Part shown: positions 37,466 to 46,885 of the stretch, piece by piece | How the letters are laid out: every line of letters begins with the position of its first letter | How positions within the stretch are numbered: the first letter of the stretch is position 1 | Source of the DNA: Candidatus Mycobacterium methanotrophicum | GTDB lineage: Bacteria > Actinomycetota > Actinomycetes > Mycobacteriales > Mycobacteriaceae | Direction of reading: 5' to 3' | Length of the DNA stretch: 64,000 nt | NCBI RefSeq assembly: GCF_023515995.1 | Contig: NZ_CP097320.1 | Location: 1,798,001-1,862,000, forward strand | Notes under the pieces: model-generated | Database searches by the model: none | The model's input: only the letters and a program-made list of their open reading frames with translations | What the model was told of the DNA's origin: nothing | Position numbers and translations under genes: made by a program

Positions 37466-37492
37466 CTGTGTACGATAGTCACAGGCAATATA
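37466..37492 (-). promoter_or_regulatory. Promoter and palindromic operator of the desaturase gene
   Basis: On the minus strand TATATT (37487-37492) is a good -10 box, placing the start near 37480. CTGTG at 37466-37470 and CACAG at 37480-37484 form an inverted repeat across that point, and a further ctgtgta lies at 37494-37500. A regulator such as the fatty-acid-responsive MadR, known to control desA1 in mycobacteria, could bind here. The match to its site was not verified. Confidence 0.4.
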
Positions 37493-37599
37493 TCTGTGTA
37501 AGCGGGTCACATTCAAGTTCGCCGCGCCGACCGGTCGGGTTATTGCTGGATTTCGTCGGAAATGATGCGGACACCGGTGTACGGTTACGGGACTCGCCG

Positions 37600-37720
37600 G
37601 CGTCGTCGGCGGCGATGGCCGCGCATGGACCCCGTCGAACGACGCGACGGGATAGTCACCCCGGTCGACGACTGCCGCGACCGTGTGGGTCATGCCGAAG
37701 TCGATCCCCAGCCCCGTCAC
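37600..37720 (-). pseudogene. N-terminal remnant of an Hsp70-like ATPase
   Basis: The GTG at 37720 begins MTGLGIDFGMTHTVAAVVDR and continues GDYPVASFDGVHA, the phosphate-1 motif and first strand of the DnaK/actin fold. Similarity then ceases, and the frame runs on as Pro/Thr-rich sequence towards the desaturase gene. About 95 per cent of the expected gene is missing. The start lies 40 bases downstream of the MBL hydrolase gene on the same strand. Confidence 0.5.
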
Positions 37721-37759
37721 GGTAAGCTGAGACGCTGCACCGCTTTTCGCGAACGCAAT

Positions 37760-38446
37760 TCACCAACCCCGTTCCCGCCAGTCGGCAAGACTCGGGCGAT
37801 CGGCGCCCAACGTGGTGTCGTCACCGTGGCCGGGATAGACGACGGTGGAGTCGCCGTAGACGTCGAACACTCGGGTGGTGACGTCCTCGAGCAGCTGGGT
37901 GAAGTCGCCAGGCTGCCGGGTCTTGCCGACACCGCCGGGGAACAAGCAGTCGCCGGTGAACAGCTGGGTGACCCCGCCGGTGGCGGGACCGTCTAGCGCC
38001 AGCGCGATCGATCCGGGCGTGTGCCCGCGCAGGTGCATGACGTCGAACGTCAGCTTGCCGATCTGCACGGTGTCGCCGCCGGCAAGCAAACGGTCCGGCT
38101 TAACCGGCAGCGGGCCGGCGTCGATCTCGTTCGCGGCGGTCGGCGCACCGGTGGCCTGCGCCACGGCTTCCAGCGCCTGCCAGTGGTCGAAATGCTGGTG
38201 GCTGGTGACAATCAGCGACACCTTCGGGGCGTAGCGGCGCACCAGGTCGATGAGGAACTCGGCGTCGTTGGCGGCGTCGATCAGCAGCGTTTCCCCGGTC
38301 TCGGAACACGTCACCAGGTAGGCGTTGTTGTCCATCGGGCCCACCGATGCCTTGATGATCGTCGCCCCCGGCAGGGTGCGGCGGGCGGCGGTACCCGGGT
38401 CGACGTGTCCGGTGTAGTTGTCGCGGAGGTTGTCAGCAGCAGACAT
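37760..38446 (-). CDS. Metallo-beta-lactamase-fold hydrolase, Rv1637c-like
   Basis: 228 residues from the ATG at 38446. Glyoxalase-II-like MBL features: IDAANDAEFLIDLVRRY, the metal motif TSHQHFDHWQAL (HxHxDH with Gln between the first two His), MHLRGHTPGSIAL, FTGDCLFPGGVG and YPGHGDDTTL. The substrate may be a thioester such as a mycothiol conjugate, but this is inference. It marks the left edge of the accessory island: in M. tuberculosis the next gene is uvrA, which here is 14.5 kb further on. Confidence 0.85.
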   Translation of the reverse strand: MSAADNLRDNYTGHVDPGTAARRTLPGATIIKASVGPMDNNAYLVTCSETGETLLIDAANDAEFLIDLVRRYAPKVSLIVTSHQHFDHWQALEAVAQATGAPTAANEIDAGPLPVKPDRLLAGGDTVQIGKLTFDVMHLRGHTPGSIALALDGPATGGVTQLFTGDCLFPGGVGKTRQPGDFTQLLEDVTTRVFDVYGDSTVVYPGHGDDTTLGADRPSLADWRERGW

Positions 38447-38816
38447 ATCGGCGAGGTTACGGGTTCTTACGCCGAATCACCATCAACACGTGACTCCCGG
38501 GAATCGGCGCGCACCCGCCTGGACGCTGTCCGTTCCGTGCCCGCGCGAAAGATCAGATGTGGGTTTACCATTCGGCGTCGCGCACGCGGGCTGGTTTCCG
38601 AGGACGGTGACCCCGCTCGCCGCGTGAGCGCTTCCTCTCCGCGATGACGATTGCGGCCGCGCGCGTCGACTATTCGTTTGGCGACGACGACGAAGCCAAC
38701 CCTTCGACGCGGGATCGTCAACACGACTTCGGGGCGGTACGCCAAGACGTGAGGGAGCCGGGGCCGCCGGGGCCGCCAGCCAGGTCTGGTGCTGAGGATG
38801 CGTTAGATTCGCTGCC
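38447..38816. other. Intergenic region at the left edge of the accessory island
   Basis: About 370 bases with no convincing gene. Near the right end tagatt (38804-38809) is a plausible -10 box whose start of transcription would fall on or next to the ATG at 38817, giving a leaderless mRNA. No insertion-sequence end, tRNA fragment or attachment-site repeat was recognised. Confidence 0.4.
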
Positions 38817-39521
38817 ATGTCGACGGCTCGAAGTGACACGACTATCGACGAGGTGCTCCAGCAGTTCCTGGCGGCGCAACGGGAGCGGCTCGCGGAGCGG
38901 ACGTATCGCCGGTATGAGGATGTCGTCGAGTTGTTGCGGGACTGCCTGGACGGGTACGCCTACCAGTCCCTGGACGACGAGGAGCACCGGCGCTGGGAGG
39001 AGGAGTTCGCCAGGAACGAGGACGGTGCGTTCTGCCGCTTGTTCGGGCCGGAGAAGATCGCGGAGAACCTCGGCGAGTTCCTCGACTACTTCATGGTGCG
39101 CAAGGTGATCGCCGGTGAGGAGCTACTCAAGGCCGCCGGCACGGTCACGGGCAAGTTGATGCGCTGGCTCGGTGAGCGCGGCGACATCGACGCAGCATCG
39201 GCCGATCAGGCCGGTGAGCAGGCGCGGGAGGCCGCGCGTGATCTGCCGACGGCCGATCGCCTGGGCGGGCTGCTGCACGACGTCACCCGTCGGGCGCCCG
39301 CCATCGATCGCGAGCATGTCGGCGACGCGGACTGGGTCGAGGACTACCTTCAGATCGCCGACGTGGGGCCCGGCAAGATCTGGTTCGAGAACGGTGTCGG
39401 GCCGATCGCCGTGCCGCGCGGGGCAAGCGATCTCGCCCGCCCCGGCTGGTCGGTGTTCGTCACCGCCGCGAGGGTTGACTCGCGCTGGCATCTGCTCGAA
39501 GTCGGCGTCGTCTACCCCTGA
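38817..39521 (+). CDS. Protein of unknown function with recombinase-like N-terminal helices
   Basis: 234 residues, no recognised family by name. The first 80 residues (VLQQFLAAQRERLAERTYRR, then YEDVVELLRDCLDGYAYQS) look like the SAM-like core-binding domain of tyrosine recombinases, but no catalytic RHRY residues follow. The middle has Ala/Glu-rich helices. The C-terminal 65 residues (VGPGKIWFENGVGPIAVPR, WHLLEVGVVYP) look like a small beta domain. A probable -10 box next to the ATG suggests a leaderless transcript. The broken HTH gene follows after 90 bases on the same strand, and the two probably formed one module. Confidence 0.6.
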   Translation: MSTARSDTTIDEVLQQFLAAQRERLAERTYRRYEDVVELLRDCLDGYAYQSLDDEEHRRWEEEFARNEDGAFCRLFGPEKIAENLGEFLDYFMVRKVIAGEELLKAAGTVTGKLMRWLGERGDIDAASADQAGEQAREAARDLPTADRLGGLLHDVTRRAPAIDREHVGDADWVEDYLQIADVGPGKIWFENGVGPIAVPRGASDLARPGWSVFVTAARVDSRWHLLEVGVVYP

Positions 39522-39785
39522 CGTTTCGAGTCCCGCGGCGTCGCTGCGCAGGTCGACGTTTCCCGGCGTGTCGTTGGGCGGGTGCTCTTCCGCTGGGGAA
39601 GGATTCGGTTCGTGAGTGATGACGTGCTGCTGCAGGAAGTTCGGTGCCTCCGGGCAAAAGGCGCCTCACCCAAAGACATCGCCCGCGCGTTGCGGGTGCC
39701 GCCGGCCAAGGTCGTCCCGCTGGTCCGGTTGATCGCCGCGTAGAACGCCGAGTCGCAGCAGCGGCCCGACGCCGTCGAGTGCTGG

Positions 39786-41234
39786 TTGACGTCCTCCCCA
39801 CGGTTTCAATCCGGGGGATTCCAGCCCGTTCATGCTGCGCTCGCAGCGTGGTGGGGTTGGAGCAGTAATTCCTCGCGGTTTCCTGCTGGTTCCTGCTTCG
39901 GCGTCTCTGGAGCGCCCGCGGGTGCTCCAGATTCTCGGCAGGCGGCGACCGCAAGCCCTGCGGCCAATATATTTTTGGCAGCGTTCACATCCGCATGCTC
40001 GGGCCCGTGTGTGCAGTGGATGCACCGGAAAACCGCTTGGCTCTCACGGGATTTCGGGTCCACATGCCCACAAACCGAGCACCGTTGCGACGTAAACGCA
40101 GCCGGAACTTTCACCACGACGGTCCCGGTGTAGCGGGACACAGAGTTCAACGCTTGCTCGAAGCGATACCAGCCTTTCGACAAGATGGCGCGATTCAGGC
40201 CCGACTTCGCGGCGGCTCTATTCAACAGATACTGGCCGGGATTGTTCGGATCCTCCACCGGCTTCGCACGCCGCGTCATGTTCTTGGTCGGAAGCTTCTC
40301 CAACACCACCAAGGCGTTGGCCTGCGCCAGCTGCCGGGCAGTTTTCTGGCAGAAATCCTGCCTGCGGCGCCGCTCGCGCGCCCGCACCTCAGCCAGGGCC
40401 GTCCGGGTCTTGTTGCGGTTGGCCGAGTTCTTGGCGCAGCGAGACAACCGGCGTTGCAGCGCCACCGCGCGGCGCCGCTCACCCTCGGTGACGAACGCCC
40501 GGTCGAGCAGCTCGCCGGCACTGGTGGCCACCGCCACCACCACACCACGGTCCACCCCCACCGCGGTATCCGCAGCGGCATGGGTGGTCGCCGGCGTTTT
40601 CCCGTCCTCCACCAGGAACGACACAAACCACCGCTCACCTTCTTTCGACAAGGTGGCCGAGCGGATGGTTTCACCATCCAGACTGCGGGACGCCCGAAAC
40701 TTCACCCACCCCAATTTCGGCAGCTTCACCTGTGTCATGCGCCGGTTGAGCTTCTGCAACTCCATCTGAGAGCCCTCCGGAAACCGAAACGACGGCGACC
40801 ACCGCCGCGCCGAACGCCAACGCACCTTCCACGTGCCGCGCTTGCGGCACGCCTCGTCAAGATCCCTCAGCGTCTGCTGCAGACAATGCGACGGCGCCGC
40901 TTTCAGCCAGGTCTGCTCATCTTTGGCTTCCACCAATTCGTGGGCCTGCTCGTTGTAGTTCATCCACGCCCCACGACGCCGGTACTCGCGCCGCTGCTCC
41001 AACCCGGTGTTCCACACCGCCCGACACACATCCGCGGTCTGCTGCGCCAACCGCGCCTGAGCCTCGGTCAACTCGACCCGAAAGCGTCTACCAGACTTCA
41101 CAACCCGCAACCTAACACCGGCCACCGACACCGCGTAGCTACGCCGCGCGCCACACGACGGCGGGCCACTTGAGCACAACTTGACGCACTAACCCCAGGT
41201 CTAAAGACCGGGGTCTGCGCGCTACGGCCGCCCA
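39786..41234 (-). mobile_element. tnpB-only IS200/IS605-type element (IS1341-like)
   Basis: Element of about 1.45 kb carrying only tnpB. The right end (low coordinates) has the typical hairpin ccccacgg...ccggggg and ends in gtcaa when read on the minus strand. The left end has a near-perfect hairpin at 41193-41213 (ccccaggtctaaagaccgggg). Boundaries are placed so that the host gene reads ...gagtgctgg joined to atcagccca.... The flank before the left end on the minus strand is then ggctgat, similar to TTGAT-type target motifs. Without a Y1 transposase it needs help in trans. Confidence 0.72.
39830..41131 (-). CDS. tnpB: RNA-guided nuclease TnpB of the IS605-type element
   Basis: About 433 residues from the GTG at 41131 (other in-frame starts lie between 41125 and 41179). 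RuvC residues are present: Asp in AVGVDRGVVVAVAT, Glu in ALVVLEKLPTKNM, Asp in EHADVNAAKNIL. A zinc ribbon RCSVCGHVDPKSRES and CIHC lies between them. The N-terminal helical part has ELTEAQARLAQQTADVCRAVWN. The guide-RNA scaffold should lie between the stop and 39786, with guide sequence beginning ccagcactcgacgg on the minus strand. The protein appears intact and differs in type from the IS607 TnpB. Confidence 0.88.
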   Translation of the reverse strand: MSVAGVRLRVVKSGRRFRVELTEAQARLAQQTADVCRAVWNTGLEQRREYRRRGAWMNYNEQAHELVEAKDEQTWLKAAPSHCLQQTLRDLDEACRKRGTWKVRWRSARRWSPSFRFPEGSQMELQKLNRRMTQVKLPKLGWVKFRASRSLDGETIRSATLSKEGERWFVSFLVEDGKTPATTHAAADTAVGVDRGVVVAVATSAGELLDRAFVTEGERRRAVALQRRLSRCAKNSANRNKTRTALAEVRARERRRRQDFCQKTARQLAQANALVVLEKLPTKNMTRRAKPVEDPNNPGQYLLNRAAAKSGLNRAILSKGWYRFEQALNSVSRYTGTVVVKVPAAFTSQRCSVCGHVDPKSRESQAVFRCIHCTHGPEHADVNAAKNILAAGLAVAACRESGAPAGAPETPKQEPAGNREELLLQPHHAASAA

Positions 41235-41844
41235 ATCAGCCCAGGCTGGCACGACGGGCTGACCTTCGCGCCGCACCCGGACTGGCCGGTCAACCCGGCT
41301 GCCGCGGACGGTGCGGGCGGGCTGGCTACGGTGATGGTCGCGCGCCCAGACCAGCGGTCCCGCAGCCGGGTGTGCGTGTACCTGGTCGACACCTTCTGCC
41401 TTGGCGTCAAAAACGTGATAGGCCCGGAAACGGTGTCCGACAACAGGCTGACCAAGCTTCGCGGCACCGTGTTCGCTGGATACGACGAGCTCGCCATGTC
41501 CGCGCCAGTGGAGTTGGCCCAGCATCTGGTGTTCGGTGCTGTCGAGTTCGCGCGGGGGCTCGGATTCGAACCCCATCCCGACTTCGCGGTCGCCGCCGAC
41601 CATCTCGGGACCTGGTCGGGGCCCTGCCCAATTGAGTTCGGATACAACGGATCCCCGTCTATATCGAGGGCCCCTACGACGACGTCGACGCCATCGCCAG
41701 TGTCCTGGCCGGTGTGCACGCGAGGTAAGCGCGCGGCGGGGAGCTGGAAGCGGCGCCTGCGCGCGTTGGGTTAACGAACGCGCCAGTTTTGCTGCCAGCC
41801 CTTGCACAATTTCCGACGTCGGCACTGATCGTAACGCTCGCCGT

Positions 41845-41873
41845 TAATAACGCATTACGTTATTATCGGGGGA
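41845..41873 (+). promoter_or_regulatory. HigBA promoter with perfect 8-bp palindromic operator
   Basis: taataacg (41845-41852) and cgttatta (41858-41865) form a perfect inverted repeat around catta in an otherwise GC-rich setting. tattat at 41861-41866 fits a -10 box, putting the start of transcription at about the GTG at 41874, hence a leaderless message. HigA-type antitoxins repress by binding such a repeat, here directly over the -10 box. Confidence 0.65.
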
Positions 41874-42155
41874 GTGATCCGCTCCTTCCGGGCCAAGGAC
41901 ACCGAGGCGATCTGGCAGCGCCGCTACGTCAAGGAGCTCAGCCCGGAGCTCAGCAGGCTCACCTACAACAAGCTCGTTCTCATCAATGCCGCGGAGAGCA
42001 TCAACGATCTTCGTGTGCCACCGGGCAACCGGCCGGAGAAGCCGAGCGGCATCCGCGCCGGCCAATACAGCGTCCGCGTAAACGACCAGTGGCGGCTGTG
42101 CTTCACCTGGAGCACAGCCGGCGCTGGCGACGTGGAGCTGGTCGACTATCACTAG
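41874..42155 (+). CDS. higB: HigB-family RelE-like toxin
   Basis: 93 residues from GTG (MIRSFRAKDTEAIWQRRYV). RelE/HigB fold: SRLTYNKLVLINAAESINDL, then RVPPGNRPEKPSGIRAGQYS and VRVNDQWRLCFTW, ending in VELVDYH. Such toxins cleave mRNA in the ribosomal A site. The C-terminal His and the Arg of WRLCF are the expected active-site residues. Toxin first and antitoxin second, 31 bases apart, is the HigBA order. The gene lies between the split HTH gene and the damaged type III methyltransferase gene. Confidence 0.9.
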   Translation: MIRSFRAKDTEAIWQRRYVKELSPELSRLTYNKLVLINAAESINDLRVPPGNRPEKPSGIRAGQYSVRVNDQWRLCFTWSTAGAGDVELVDYH

Positions 42156-42186
42156 CGAAGCTAGCGAAGCCAGAAGGGAGAGATTG

Positions 42187-42474
42187 ATGGCAGATTTCGC
42201 ACCCACCCACCCCGGCGAGATTCTCTTGACCGAATTTCTCGCGCCGATGGGGATCTCTCAATACCGCGTTGCCAAGGTGATTGATGTGCCGCCGCGACGT
42301 ATCAATGAGATCGTCCACGGCAAGCGGGGCATTAGCGCCGACACCGCGCTTCGGCTATCGCGAGCGCTTGGCTTGACCGACATGTTCTTCATTAACATGC
42401 AGGCCCATTACGACGCCGAGATCGCACGTGAGCAGCTGGCGAACACGTTGGCAAGTATCGACCGCATCGCGTAA
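42187..42474 (+). CDS. higA: HigA-family antitoxin
   Basis: 95 residues from the ATG at 42187, with gaagggagag upstream as ribosome-binding site. Xre-type HTH typical of HigA: HPGEILLTEFLAPMGISQYRV, AKVIDVPPRRINEIVHGKRG and ISADTALRLSRALGLTDMFFI. The C-terminal helix (YDAEIAREQLANTLASIDRI) probably mediates dimer or toxin contact. It would neutralise HigB and repress the pair through the palindrome upstream. It ends 16 bases from the convergent mod gene remnant. Confidence 0.92.
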   Translation: MADFAPTHPGEILLTEFLAPMGISQYRVAKVIDVPPRRINEIVHGKRGISADTALRLSRALGLTDMFFINMQAHYDAEIAREQLANTLASIDRIA

Positions 42475-43941
42475 AGAAGCGATAGGAGCGTCACATCTGG
42501 AAGACCTTCATGACTTCATCGCCGTAATCGTTGATGACTTTGACCGCAATCTTGCCGGTCTCGGGCTTGGGAAACGGCCGTGACACATCGGAATTGAGCG
42601 ACGCCCAGGCGTCGACGTCGATGTCGGCCTTCAGTGCGGTCTTGAGCCGCTTATACGGGTCGTTGCCGCCGGTGAAGTAGCAGTGCCGGACGAAGAACGA
42701 TTCCTCGTTGTAGTTGGTGTCGATCATCCACAGCGCAATCTGGCCGGTGTCGTCGCTGCGGACAACACCGGTGGTGGGGTCGTAGACATCGATGCCCTTG
42801 AGGTTGACCACGTACCCGTCCGCGGTTTCGTCAACCTCGATGTCGGGCGCACCGAACACGGTGAACAGGTTGCCCGCGCCGGTTTTCTTCAGCTCCTCAC
42901 CCATCAGCAGGTCGGCGTTCATCCGGACCATCAGCACCGGCAGGCGGCCCAGCTTGCGGGATGCCTCCACGCTTGCGAAGCCCTCATCGGAGGCGTCGAC
43001 GGTGACACCGTCCTGCTCGGTGACCCCGGTGACTTGCGGGTCGAACGCGAACCCGAGTACGCAGAGCAGATCCACGCCCTCCGCGTGGATGGCCTCGCGG
43101 GCGGCGTTTTTGACGAATGCTGCGCTGACCGTGCCGTACTGCGGGCCCAGGGCAATCGCGACCCGAACCGGGTCACCGTCGGCGGGCTCCGACTGATCGC
43201 CCGGCGTTGCCACCGTCCGCTCGCCGACCGCCTGGATGTATTCGCCCGCATAGGTTTCGAAGGCCGCGAAGCTAATTCGCTCCTTGCGGCGACCGTTCTG
43301 AATGCCGGCCTTGGCGAGATTGTCGAGGATCGACTGCTCGAAGTTCGGCGCGTCCGCACCCTTCGCCGCTTCGCTCTCACCGAGTGACTCCCGAGTCGCG
43401 GCGTCGTCACCGCCGGCGAAGGCGAGGGAGCGGTGCGGGCTCAGTGATTCGACGGTGAACGGACCGGTAACCCGTACCTTCTTGTTGTCCTCAAAGGGCT
43501 TGTCATAGAGCAGCTCGAATTCGGCATGGCGTTTGATGGCGGCGTCGATCTCCTCGCTGCTCATCCCTTCCTTGATGTCGGGGTTGTTCGCGATGGATTT
43601 CAAGGTGATGTGCTGCACCCGTTCGTAGACGAAGCCGTGCCGGAGGTCGCCGGTGAACTCTTGGCGCGGCAGGGTTTGCGCGGTGAGCGACTGCTCTTTG
43701 GCGTGGCCTTCGGCGGTGTCAGCGAGCAGGTAGCACGGGTACTTGGCCCCCATGACCCGTTGACGGGCGAGGGCCAGTGCGACGCGGGAGGTGTCGATGG
43801 TGATCCAGCGGCGTCCCCACTGCTCAGCGACGAAAGCCGTTGTGCCACTGCCGCACGTCGGATCGAGGACCAGGTCGCCGGGATCGGTGCACATGAGCAC
43901 GCAGCGCTGGACGATTTTGGTCCCGGATTGAACGACGTAGA

Positions 43942-45628
43942 CCTGGATTTTTCACGGCGGTAGGCGGGTTCATGGTGTCGTAGACGCGAAAAGTGCACTC
44001 GCTCAAGGATAATCAGGGTTGTTAAGGCTCGGAAAATCCACAGATTGGGTGCACCTTTCAGATGCAGGCTACAACAGGATGGTCCCGGCGGCTCGACGTG
44101 GAGGTGCGCGGCGACGATGTGGTGTCACACACCGGCAGCGTGATCACCCGCATGCTGGCCGACGCGACCGGCCTGACCGGCGCTTTGTCGGATGCGCTGT
44201 ACCGGCCCGACGTGGTCCACGACCGGGGAGCGGTGATGCGGGATCTGGCCGTGTCGATCGCCGACGGCGCGACCAGCATCTGCGACATCGCGGTCCTGGG
44301 CGATCAGAAACGGGTGTTCGGGCCGGTCGCCTCGACCACCACGGCATGGCGGGCACTCAACGAACTCGACGACGCGGCGCTGAAGCGGCTGGCGCTGGCG
44401 CGGGGTCGGGTCCGCGCCCGGGTATGGGAGCGCATCGCGGCCCGCCAGGGGAAGATTCCGCCGGTGCGGACCTGCTACGGCGATCTCGATGATGTGATCT
44501 GCATCCGCATCGACGCCACCTTGATCACCTCGTACTCCGATAAGGAATCGGCAGCGGGAAATTTCAAGGGCGGTTGGGGTTTTCATCCGTTGACCGCGTG
44601 GTGTGACAACACCGGCGAGCTGCTGGCCATCATCCCGCGAGCCGGTAACGCCGGCTCCAACACCGCCGCCGATCACATCGCCATCATCGACGCCGCGATC
44701 GCCGCGATCCCCGCCACGTGGCGGCACAACCTGCTGATCACCATCGACGGTGCGGGCTCCAGCCACAAGGTGATCGAGCACATCACCAAGCTCAACACCC
44801 GCGCCGGCTACAGCGTCCAGTATTCGGTCGGCTTCGACCTGGATGCCCGGGTGCGTGCCGCGCTGGCGCTGCTGCCCGAGACCGGGTGGGAACCAGCACT
44901 GGATGCCACCGGCAAGCCGCGCGAGGACGCACAGGTCGCCGAGGTCACCGGCCTGCTGCGGGAAAGCCACGGCGGTGACAAACTGGCCGCCTGGCCTGCG
45001 GGGATGCGGATCCTGGTGCGCCGCGAACCCATCGAGACCGGAGCCCAGCTGTCGCTGTTCGAGCAGACCAACGGCTACCGCTACCAGCCGCTGGCCACCA
45101 ACACCGCCGGCGGGCAAGCCCAGCGTCTGGAAGCCCGCCACCGCGTCCATGCCCGCGTCGAAGGATTCATCCGTTGCGCCAAAGACACCGGGCTGGCTAA
45201 ATGGCCGTCATCGTCCTATGCGATGAACCGCGCGTGGGTGGCCGCAGTCGCCCTGGCCGTCGACCTGCTGTGCTGGACCCGGCTGCTGCTCCTCGACGGC
45301 GCCCTGGCCGCCGCCGAACCACAGACCCTGCGCTACCGGCTGCTGCACACCGCGGCCCGCATCATCAAACATTCCCGCAAACAGATCTTGCGAATACCCC
45401 AAACCTGGCCCTGGGCAACCCAACTGGAAACCGCGTTCCACCGCGTCTTGGCCATCCCCTGACCACCCCGCCCCCGTCCCCGCAACCCACGGAAGGAGTA
45501 ACACCCACCGGGACCAAGGAACCCGGCGCCACCGCACGACACGCGGCGCCGACACCTCCCCTGCGACCGAAAACCACGCCCACCAGCAGACCTCACGGGA
45601 GCACCCGACCCACCATGAAAAATTGAGG
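43942..45628 (+). mobile_element. IS1380-family insertion sequence
   Basis: Length 1687 bases. Left end CCTGGATTTTTCACGGCGG and, on the opposite strand, right end CCTCAATTTTTCATGGTGG form imperfect terminal inverted repeats. The 4-base direct repeat TAGA flanks it (43938-43941 and 45629-45632), the target duplication expected of this family. One transposase gene fills it. The precise, undecayed target repeats suggest a fairly recent insertion. Confidence 0.93.
44062..45462 (+). CDS. IS1380-family DDE transposase
   Basis: 466 residues, apparently intact. Catalytic Asp in CIRIDATLITSYSDKE, second Asp in LLITIDGAGSSHKVIEH, and Glu in RVHARVEGFIRCAKDTGL fit the DDE pattern of the family. An N-terminal HTH-like region (MRDLAVSIADGATSICDIAVLG) probably binds the ends. 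C-terminal hydrophobic helices (WVAAVALAVDLLCWTRLLLL) are typical. It reads opposite to the mod gene that it interrupts. Confidence 0.93.
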   Translation: MQATTGWSRRLDVEVRGDDVVSHTGSVITRMLADATGLTGALSDALYRPDVVHDRGAVMRDLAVSIADGATSICDIAVLGDQKRVFGPVASTTTAWRALNELDDAALKRLALARGRVRARVWERIAARQGKIPPVRTCYGDLDDVICIRIDATLITSYSDKESAAGNFKGGWGFHPLTAWCDNTGELLAIIPRAGNAGSNTAADHIAIIDAAIAAIPATWRHNLLITIDGAGSSHKVIEHITKLNTRAGYSVQYSVGFDLDARVRAALALLPETGWEPALDATGKPREDAQVAEVTGLLRESHGGDKLAAWPAGMRILVRREPIETGAQLSLFEQTNGYRYQPLATNTAGGQAQRLEARHRVHARVEGFIRCAKDTGLAKWPSSSYAMNRAWVAAVALAVDLLCWTRLLLLDGALAAAEPQTLRYRLLHTAARIIKHSRKQILRIPQTWPWATQLETAFHRVLAIP

Positions 45629-46885
45629 TAGATCTTGTCGTCTGTGAACGATCCCGTTCCGGTGTCATTCCAATTGTTGCGTAGTGGGATCGCTGGAAAA
45701 TCATCTGCAAATCGGACGAAACCGATGCTGGCGGCTCGACGCTCAACCCTGCGAGCCGCTATCACTCTTTTCATGCCGGAAAGTGGCGTTGCCCAGTTGC
45801 GTTTGCCAACCGGGAAGTCCTGCCCCTCGAAATGAACCGTGTAACGGGCTTGGCTCGAGTCGGTCTGACTCGTGATGTCTCCAACCTCGTACCACCGCGC
45901 GCCGTCAGGGGCGGGCATCAGCCCTAATCGTTCCTCTTTGGTGGCAGGTCGTCGAACCCCGTTCGACTGCTGGATGAAACGTAGTGTCTTCTCAGTTTTG
46001 GGTGTGAAGAGTGGTCTGTATTTCGTTTGCTGATAGTCGCGTGCATACCAGAGGAGATAGTCGCTTACGCCGTCGAGGTAGTCCATTGAGGACGACGACG
46101 TCTTCTCGAACGCGATCAGACTGACGAAGTTCTCGCTGCCAAACACCTCATCCATCAGACTCCGGACGAGATGTACGTTTTCGTCGCCGATCTGGACGAA
46201 GCAGGAGCCGGACTCGGTGAGCAGGTCCCGCGCCACCAGCAGTCGGTCGCGCAGATACGACAGATACGAGTGGATGCCCAATTCCCACGTGTCCCGAAAA
46301 GCCTTGATCTGCTCGGCTTCTCGCGCGGCGTCTTCGAGCTTGCCGTCCTTGACGTCGCGCTTGCGGGCGGACACTTGCCAGTTGGATCCGAACTTGATGC
46401 CGTAGGGCGGGTCGATGTAGATCATCTGGACCTTGCCGCGTAGCTTCTCTCGCGCCTCCAGTGACGCCATCACCTGCAGCGAGTCGCCGAGGATCATCCT
46501 GTTCGACCAGTTGGCCTGGTGCTGGTAGAAGTCGACCTGGTCGAGCTCGTCGAGGCCGTCGAAGGAATCGAAAAGCGTCAATTCCGGCTCGTCGTCGGGG
46601 CGCGCGGCGGTGCGACGCAGATTCTCGATCAGCACCCGCGGATCGATTTTCTCCTGAATGTAGATCGGCGGCGCATCCGCGATCAGATCCCCGCCGGCAC
46701 CGTCGGCGTCGTACTTGCCTCTCCAGACCAGCTGCGGGTCGAGGCTCTCGTCGCGTTCCAGCCGGACCCGGCGGATCTGCTCGATCTCCGGTCCGACAAA
46801 GTCTTGGGCGTCGGCAGTCGGGATGTTCGTCCGTTTGTCGCTGTGCTCCAGCGCGTCGACTGGAGTCGGGCCCTTCGCGGTTTTC

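Larger units (their letters stand above)
39612..41728 (+). pseudogene. HTH-containing gene split by an IS200/IS605-type element
   Basis: The GTG at 39612 starts MSDDVLLQEVRCLRAKGASP, a small sigma-70/Trp-repressor-like HTH (PKDIARALRVPPAKVVPLV), which meets TAG at 39741. The frame continues to VECW just before the element. After the element it resumes with ISPGWHDGLTFAPHPDWP, then CVYLVDTFCLGVKN and APVELAQHLVFGAVEFARGLG. A frameshift near 41657 moves the end into YIEGPYDDVDAIASVLAG and TAA 41726. So three lesions: stop, insertion, frameshift. Function unknown; partner of the preceding gene. Confidence 0.7.
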
